Of a stretch of 64,000 bases of DNA, positions 58,387 to 64,000 are shown piece after piece. Each line of letters begins with the position of its first letter. Position 1 is the stretch's first letter. The stretch spans positions 74,787,597 to 74,851,596 of the forward strand of contig OZ035962.1 of assembly GCA_964034945.1 (NCBI GenBank), read 5' to 3'. The DNA comes from Chrysopilus asiliformis. Its lineage: Eukaryota > Arthropoda > Insecta > Diptera > Rhagionidae. The notes below the pieces were generated by a model. That model was not told where the DNA came from. It ran no database searches and saw only the letters and a program-made list of their open reading frames with translations. The position numbers and the translations under genes were made by a program.

Positions 58387-61300
58387 CTGTGGCGCGGATT
58401 GCGGGCGCACGGATTGAGCTAGAGACTTGAAATTTTGCGCAGATTCGTTTTTCGTAAAATGTGAGGCTAAGTTCGTTAATGGGCAAAAATGGACCATTAG
58501 GGGGGGGGGGGGGGTACCCCCCATACGAACGAAAACGGTTCTTGTGAATATCTCAAAAACGGTGCATCTTATCAAAAAAGTGCAAGAACAAAAGTTATTT
58601 AGGATATGATTCTACATAAAACTCCAATACATCAAAATCCGATTGGAATAAATTTTAAAAAATCTTATTGGAAAGTTTGACTTCAAAGTGGAATTTTGGT
58701 ACAACTGTTCGAATTTTGATACGAATATCACCATACGGGTCTCCAATGATTGCCAGATTGGCAATTATAGCTTTTGTTATGTTTTTCTATTAGATTTTTT
58801 TTCTATTGGAGACTTTTTTATTGTAGTATATTTATAATCATAATTTTTCATGTTAAAAGATTTTTTCAAATATTTCTACTAATTTCGTAACACACATCTG
58901 ATTTTAAAAATAATAATCAAAAAGCAATTATATTAATTTTTTTTACAGATCACGGAATTAAATACCTTTTTCTTAAAACACATTTTCGAAATGCCGCCAG
59001 ATCATCCAGTTGTGATAGTACGCTTAGTATTTATTGGACTATTTGTTGCACCATCGGTTAGGTAGATTATATTTATTTTGAAATTTCGTAAAATATTCGG
59101 CATTCAAATATTTTTGTAAAATTCCAGGCAATATTATATTTACGTAACAGATACAAGATGCAAAAGAGTTGGTACCCAATGCTGGGTATATGGCGCTATT
59201 ATGGTATCTGAAGCAATTTTATGTATTAAAAATGGTAAAGAACTTTTCGGACGGACACAGGCCACAAATATTATTTTGTGGCTTTCAATACAAGTTCTGT
59301 TATCAATTTTATTTGTATACGGCTGTGTATTGTGGCATAAATACATTCAAGTAAGTGATAAAAAAGAATATTTAAAGATTTTTGTATAATTTCAAACATT
59401 TTAATAGAAATCTCCATCAAATTCGAGAGATGTTTCTCCGATTAAAAAACCATTTATAGATTTCAAGGATTCAGCTGTAGTACACGGGGATTCCAAAGGT
59501 ATGCTACGATGTTTTTGGGAGTTTTTTTTTGGTTGTTTTGTTTATTTAAAATTAATCTTTGTTGTCTAATCACCGTGCAAATGAGATTGAAAGCACATAA
59601 ATTTAATGTGACGATTTTTTTTTCATTTCATGAATATCTTTATCTACTTCAAGGTCCCACTTATTATGTTCATCCAAAAATAATAGCACATGCACATGGA
59701 AAATTAAAACAGCGCGAAATCGTTGAAACTTCGTATGACATTAAAATCAAAATAGTGTAGTGAAGAACATCGTTCAATATTTAGATAAATAAAGTCTCGA
59801 ATAGATAAATAAATTATTCATAAGAGTTTAGAATTTCTAATTTTTATATTGAAATCGCGTAGAAACGATGAGAAAAAAACAATATTATTCGCTTTTTACT
59901 TAACATGAAAATAAGTACACTCGAGTAAAATAATATAAATATAAATAACAAAATATTAGTGTTTAAAGAGCTTTTTTTGATTTTACGAATTTTTACACAA
60001 AGTTCCTTTTGCATGTGTTTAATTTAGTCAAAATCTATACACTAGAAGTAGATTAGGTTCTTTTTTTTCCAAAATCGCTTTGCATGTGTATGTGAAGATA
60101 CATAAAAAGTTTATAGACATTTCATGAATGTTTAGGTTTTTTTTGCACCGTTTGCTACACCGAAACATTTCCATTAGAATAACGTTTTGAGTGCTGCGGT
60201 GCAAATGATTATAAATTGATCCATAAAAGAGACAATTACTTGGAGAAGGTATTGGTTGAATAATAAAACTATAGTTCCGTTTTTAACGGTTCATTATTTA
60301 TACATTATGCAGAAGTCGTAGACCGAATAAGAATCTCGGTCTGCCAAAACTAATCTATATAATATATATAAAAATCCGGTGTTAGATTCTAAACCGAAGG
60401 TCCTGTAAGGATAACGCAAATGTCCTTTTTCCCCATTTTTCTCGCAAAATCTGGCTTTGGGAGGTTTTCAGGGTTGCTTATCACGAATCTGCAGTAGGAT
60501 TCTTGGCAAAAATCGATAAATAACGATCTGGAAAGATCGCTAAGGGTATTATTGTGCACAGGTGGTTAATTTTCCCTCTGGCGGCGAAAATTTAAATACA
60601 ATCTTGACAGTAGCGGCAAATTTAAAATTTGTTTTAAATTCAACATATTTTGAAAAGTGAACAAATAACAATTTTCTTTCGAAAAAGTCTAATATGTAGC
60701 TGTGAAAAGTATTTATATAAGTCGGGCGGCCAGCCGGCAGTTTTTTATGCAATTTAAGATGGATTTCCGCACACTTTTCCTTTGAAAAACAACATAGAAA
60801 AGTCTCCGAAAATCGTTTTAGAATTTCCCCGGATTAGTCAAATGAAAAGGTTTTACGTTTTTGGGAAAAATTTTTAATAATCACAACAAAAAAATGTCAC
60901 AGAAATAAACACAAATGGTTGAGGTTAAATACAAAAGATTTTTTCTTGCTGTCAGCACTACAACCGGTTTCCGCTGTTGGCCTCCACAAGCCAGAGTAAT
61001 TTTCATTTCGCTGTGGAAGATCTCTTTTCATCAGCGGTTTGAAAATTTCAACTTGATCACAAAGTAAAGGCTAATTTAATTTCGTTTTTTAAGGAAAAGG
61101 CAAATGTGAGTAATGTTTAGACAATTAAGGGACGCATTCAACATTTTATTTCGTTTTTGCCAACGTGACAACAATTAAACAACATTCTTAAGTGGACGAA
61201 ACTCAAACATTAGTGTTTATCGACTGGTACGAGAGCAGTCGTTATGAAAATTCGTATTGGAAGGCTCAGCATTGCCAGAGTCATAGTCGAGGGTAATTTT

Positions 61301-63608
61301 ATTGGAAAGTTGACAGCGAGAAACAAATACAACGCCATTTTATATCACTACCACAAACATAAAATCTCTTATTCGTATTTATGGATAACAACATCGTTAT
61401 GGATAACTACATCGTTATAAGTGCCAAGAATCCTACTGCTGGTCTTGCAATTTCAAAATTCGAAACGGAAGGTCCTGAAAGGATAACGTCTTACCCCAAA
61501 AGTTTTTAAGTTATTTATGGTTTTTTGGCATTCTAAAATTTATACAAAAAACTTTAAGCTGGCAACGAAGGGTCTGCTAGTCCTAAATAAAATGCGAAAA
61601 CCGACCAGTTGAAATAGTTGGCCTGGGAATTCCCTCAATATTCATAAAGAAACCCAAGAATGTGTTAGTTATCAATTTGAATAACATAAAAATATCGTAA
61701 AATTTGTTATTTGTTTGGGCGTTTTATTTAAAGTTTCTAACAGCTCTAAAGTTCGAATTAAGTGAAAAAGAGAGTATGTGTCCATAAGTTTTGAAAAAAA
61801 AAAATGTTTTTACGGATTTTTAGTTCTTAACCCACAAAACGCAGAATTTCTAATTCTGGCCATGTTATGTTATGATGGAAATTAGAGTAATCCAATTACC
61901 TGTTTAATTAACTATTTTATGCGGGTTACACGAAATTTTTAGCGACCGGTAAATCGAGTTAGTGAGCGAACTTCCAGCAAACAGACTCAATTTTTTTTAA
62001 TCTGGTGAAACCCACCATAAATGTTTTTAATATTATTAAAACACTGCGTTCTCTTAAGTCGTCCAACATTTTTTAATGCCGATTTCTTTATAATGTCATA
62101 ATGGTTTGAGAAATCGATTCTGATCCCTGATTCTGATAGATTTGCGATAGCATAAATGTCATGCGAATCGATTTGGCTGTAATTACGTTTACTTTATTTA
62201 ATTTTGTTTATCAATAGTTCGATAATTTTACAAATACACAAATTTTAATTAAAGAAAATTCGAATTAAAGGATTTGATATCAAATTGCTGCAAAATATGT
62301 CGAAATCGGAATTTTGCCAAGTCAATCTATGTGGAAATTGGAAGTTGCCAAGTCTAGTGACAATTCTATCAGAATCAGGGTATTTATTTGGAAATGATTC
62401 ACCACTACAAGAAAATCACAACGATTACATTGTAATAGGAAATTTTTCTTTCAAGTATTATTTTTAATGTACCGTAAAACGAGGTGACTTTGGCCCTTGG
62501 TGGGTGACTTTGGCCCAACTCAAAAACGTTTGTCATCCCAATATGGTCTACATTTCTCATATTACCGGTTTTTATTTTTTACTAGTATCTTCTTTGCAGT
62601 AATTCGTTTTCAAATAAATACCGGTAATTGCTTGCCGCGCAAAATCGTGTGAGTCATAGTGCATGTAGTATTATTAGTTGAAACTGAAACGTACACTATT
62701 GATTCAAGGGGTGAAAATGTCTTTCTAAGAAAAACATGCAATTTGACAAAGTCACCCCAACCACTGGGTGACTTTGGCCCAAGCGAAAAACAAATTCTGC
62801 AAAGAGCGGAACATAAAATGTTATTAATATTTTCCGCAATTAACGTTTAGAAAGGTCTAACAAAGAAAATAAATACAAAAAACTATGTGGTACTTACGTA
62901 CAAAGAAAAAATTTAGTCGAAAAAGTATTAAGACATGTTTTTTTGGGGCAAAGTCACCTCAGTTTACGGTACCGAATTTGAAAAAAATTTTGTGCAAGTG
63001 AAATTATAATTTCGAAGAAGTTATAAAGTCAATTTTCATTATTACATTGCACCTCAAAAATTAGACGAAGTTTGGGAGGCTAAGAGGCTCAATAGTAATC
63101 GTTACTATGTTCTGTTGTGCATTTCTATTGAAATGCGAATGGTTTTCGACTGAGCTTCAAATGAAATGAACATTTGTTTTACCTTTGCCTTTATCAGTCG
63201 TGACAGTTTTTTCATCGTTATTGTTAAATCGTTACTTGTTTATCTCTAATGGTAAAAGCTTTTGTCTGATAAAAATCGAAGCAAATGTCCAAGAAATTGT
63301 AACCTTTTCCCTTTTGAAGGTGTAACTCTTTTGAAGATGGAGTGCATTTTCTGCAAGTAAATCTGTCTGTGTATAAAAGAGATTTACTGCTTCCATTATA
63401 TTCCCATATGATATCCAGTAATTGTCTCAATTCAATGTGATATCCCAATATTTTTGATTGGTTAATAAAGAATTTTTTTAAAGAAAAAAAAAAGAATAAA
63501 TGATATTAGTTATTAGTACGTATAATATTTTTACTTTTATTAGGGACATCACCAAAACACTCACCAAAAGGCAATAATTCACCAATAAAATCTCAAAAGC
63601 AGGATTAA
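53922..63608 (+). CDS. Pss: Phosphatidylserine synthase (PTDSS1/2 family)
   Basis: Common exons: 53922-54094, 54853-55111, 55193-55503, 55572-55713, 58949-59061, 59128-59350 and 59408-59498. Two possible last exons follow: 59654-59760 (472 residues in all) or 63544-63608 (458 residues). All junctions are GT-AG and in phase. The enzyme is a multi-pass ER membrane protein that exchanges the head group of PC or PE for serine. Family signatures are present: [24 protein letters not shown], the catalytic region [40 protein letters not shown] with [15 protein letters not shown], and [12 protein letters not shown]. The acidic and His residues of these motifs are intact. The start MKKPLTKMP is the first Met of the open frame. 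Intron 4 (3.2 kb) is full of transposons. Confidence 0.97.
56069..56191. repeat. Palindromic dispersed repeat in Pss intron 4
   Basis: Arms CGTGTCGTTTTCGACAAGGG / inverse around a CAACAACAACAACAACA centre; related to 43694-43805. Confidence 0.65.
56412..56858 (+). mobile_element. Helitron-like non-autonomous element
   Basis: Begins near ATACTAATATATAAAAATGA followed by a GTCT tetranucleotide run (56431-56474), and ends with the stem CCCGGCAACGACGGG, then TATGCAAGCTAG and a flanking T. A short GC-rich 3' stem followed by CTAG/T is the Helitron 3' signature. A ~140-bp internal segment (AAAAAGTAGCCCGA…GCGGGGAAACTAC) is present twice. Confidence 0.75.
57708..58182 (+). mobile_element. Hairpin-ended dispersed element, copy D
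   Basis: Starts AACATAACAAAAGCTATAAT and runs to a CAGACGGA run at 58108-58158 but lacks its own right part. It joins copy E directly at the TATACCC end. A pure C run of about 18 bases lies at 57975-57993 where other copies have 6-7. Confidence 0.8.
58181..58783 (-). mobile_element. Hairpin-ended dispersed element, copy E
   Basis: Full-length inverted copy from TATACCCGTATGGTGAAACC to TTGTTATGTT. G run of about 14 at 58500-58514, and a long TCTG/TCCG tract at 58316-58390. Forms a head-to-head pair with copy D. Confidence 0.85.
59654..59760 (+). CDS. Pss: Pss alternative last exon A
   Basis: Acceptor CTACTTCAAG ends at 59653. In frame after the shared donor at 59498 it encodes [17 protein letters not shown]… to …IKIKIV and a stop. 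An AATAAA lies at 59788-59793. Confidence 0.7.
59788..59793 (+). terminator. Poly(A) signal for Pss isoform A
   Basis: AATAAA 28 nt past the isoform A stop codon. Confidence 0.55.
60355..60520 (+). mobile_element. Helitron-like family fragment
   Basis: Begins TCTATATAATATATATAAAA and contains GGTGTTAGATTCTAAACCGA, then AGGTCCTGTAAGGATAACGC, the core amplified at 4.8-5.6 kb. 3' end missing. Confidence 0.45.
61400..61580 (+). mobile_element. Helitron-like family fragment, 3' end
   Basis: Shares TTTATACAAAAAACTTTAAG and GGCAACGAAGGGTCTGCTAG, followed by T, with 12440-12510. 5' part replaced by unrelated sequence. Confidence 0.55.
62472..62969. mobile_element. Mariner-type MITE (TA target)
   Basis: Ends CCGTAAAACGAGGTGACTTT and, inverted, CCGTAAACTGAGGTGACTTT, flanked by TA on both sides. 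The GGTGACTTTGGCCC motif recurs inside at 62505 and 62765. Lies in the last intron of Pss isoform B. No transposase. Confidence 0.8.
63544..63608 (+). CDS. Pss: Pss alternative last exon B
   Basis: Acceptor TTTTTACTTTTATTAG ends at 63543. In frame after the same donor it encodes [20 protein letters not shown] plus D and a stop: a Ser-Pro-rich basic tail that resembles the style of the preceding shared exon ([15 protein letters not shown]). AATAAA signals at 63975 and about 63986. Confidence 0.75.
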
Positions 63609-64000
63609 GAAAAAGTGACGATGACCTGCAAGGCAACCGGTAACAAAATTTTTTTTACTAAGTATACAAATTAGTTAAAAAGTTCTTAGTTATAAATTTA
63701 ATTAATATTTAGTTGAACAAGCTCGCAGAATAGGATGAACAAATTTTTATTTCTTTTTTTTTTACTTGTTTTCCATTGTTTACAAAATTTATTGCTCAAC
63801 ATAACGACTAATTCGTTTGTAGTTGGACTGAATTAAGACCATTTAAAAAATGGCGAAGAATTTTAAAGAATTGAAAATGGAAAAAAACATTTGAAAGTAA
63901 CAAATTTTTGTATCTTTGCAATTTTGTGTATGTTTCTTCCTATTTTTATTATTGGTTGACGTGTCCAATTTTGTAATAAAAGAACAAATAAATATTTTTA

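Larger units (their letters stand above)
59794..63543. other. Last intron of Pss isoform B (non-coding)
   Basis: Apart from the two Helitron-like fragments and the mariner-type MITE listed separately, no gene or RNA gene was recognised. The sequence at 60957-61010 resembles a LINE 3' end similar to 13200 but is too short to assign. Confidence 0.5.

Noticed and set aside
1..64000. tRNA, rRNA or other structured RNA genes
   Set aside because: None recognised on reading both strands; a covariance-model scan would be needed to exclude small ones.

Overview
This window is eukaryotic nuclear DNA, very probably from an insect and most likely a dipteran. The grounds are an AT-rich background, host genes with introns of about 50-70 bp and GT-AG junctions, AATAAA signals beside the stop codons, and a dense, layered load of insect-type DNA transposons. 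The order is inferred from gene style and transposon mix, because no species-diagnostic sequence was recognised.

Five conserved single-copy host genes can be read exon by exon: a TMEM14-family protein (18.9-19.3 kb, +), the spliceosomal factor Prp31 (37.5-40.8 kb, -), the ER-Golgi cargo receptor ERGIC3 (42.8-47.5 kb, -), the mitochondrial rRNA/ribosome factor mTERF3 (48.7-49.9 kb, -) and phosphatidylserine synthase Pss (53.9-63.6 kb, +). A sixth, ROMO1 (44.5-44.9 kb, +), lies entirely inside an ERGIC3 intron on the opposite strand. Pss has two in-frame alternative last exons. A further gene of unknown function, with a long Asn/Gln/Pro/Ser-rich last exon, runs through 10.0-16.3 kb; an orphan exon at 0.48-0.81 kb may belong to it or to a neighbour.

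Region by region. 0-10 kb is intron-like DNA holding a piggyBac-type MITE and a complete 4.27-kb pogo/Tigger-like element with a large hairpin and a 122-bp tandem array inside it. 10-14 kb holds the unknown gene, a DD41D (rosa-like) mariner, a Helitron-like element, a second piggyBac MITE and a LINE tail. 14-19 kb holds the unknown gene's last exons and TMEM14. 19.8-25.1 kb is a transposon nest: a Tc1 element inside a Myb/SANT-like exon, a large foldback, a hAT transposase remnant, and a hAT element carrying three smaller insertions. 25.8-29.2 kb has a decayed P-like transposase and an unclassified multi-exon transposon. 30.8-35.7 kb is one TNP2/EnSpm-like transposase whose reading frame is interrupted by four younger elements that can each be removed exactly at their target-site duplications. 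37-50 kb is the host-gene cluster. 50-53.6 kb is foldback and hAT nests. 53.9-64 kb is Pss with transposon-filled introns.

Six copies of an unusual dispersed family occur across the window. It has hairpins at both ends and an internal sequence reading as (TDRQTDRR)n. I could not assign it to a superfamily. The host genes are housekeeping genes acting in separate pathways; apart from the ROMO1/ERGIC3 nesting I see no functional clustering.
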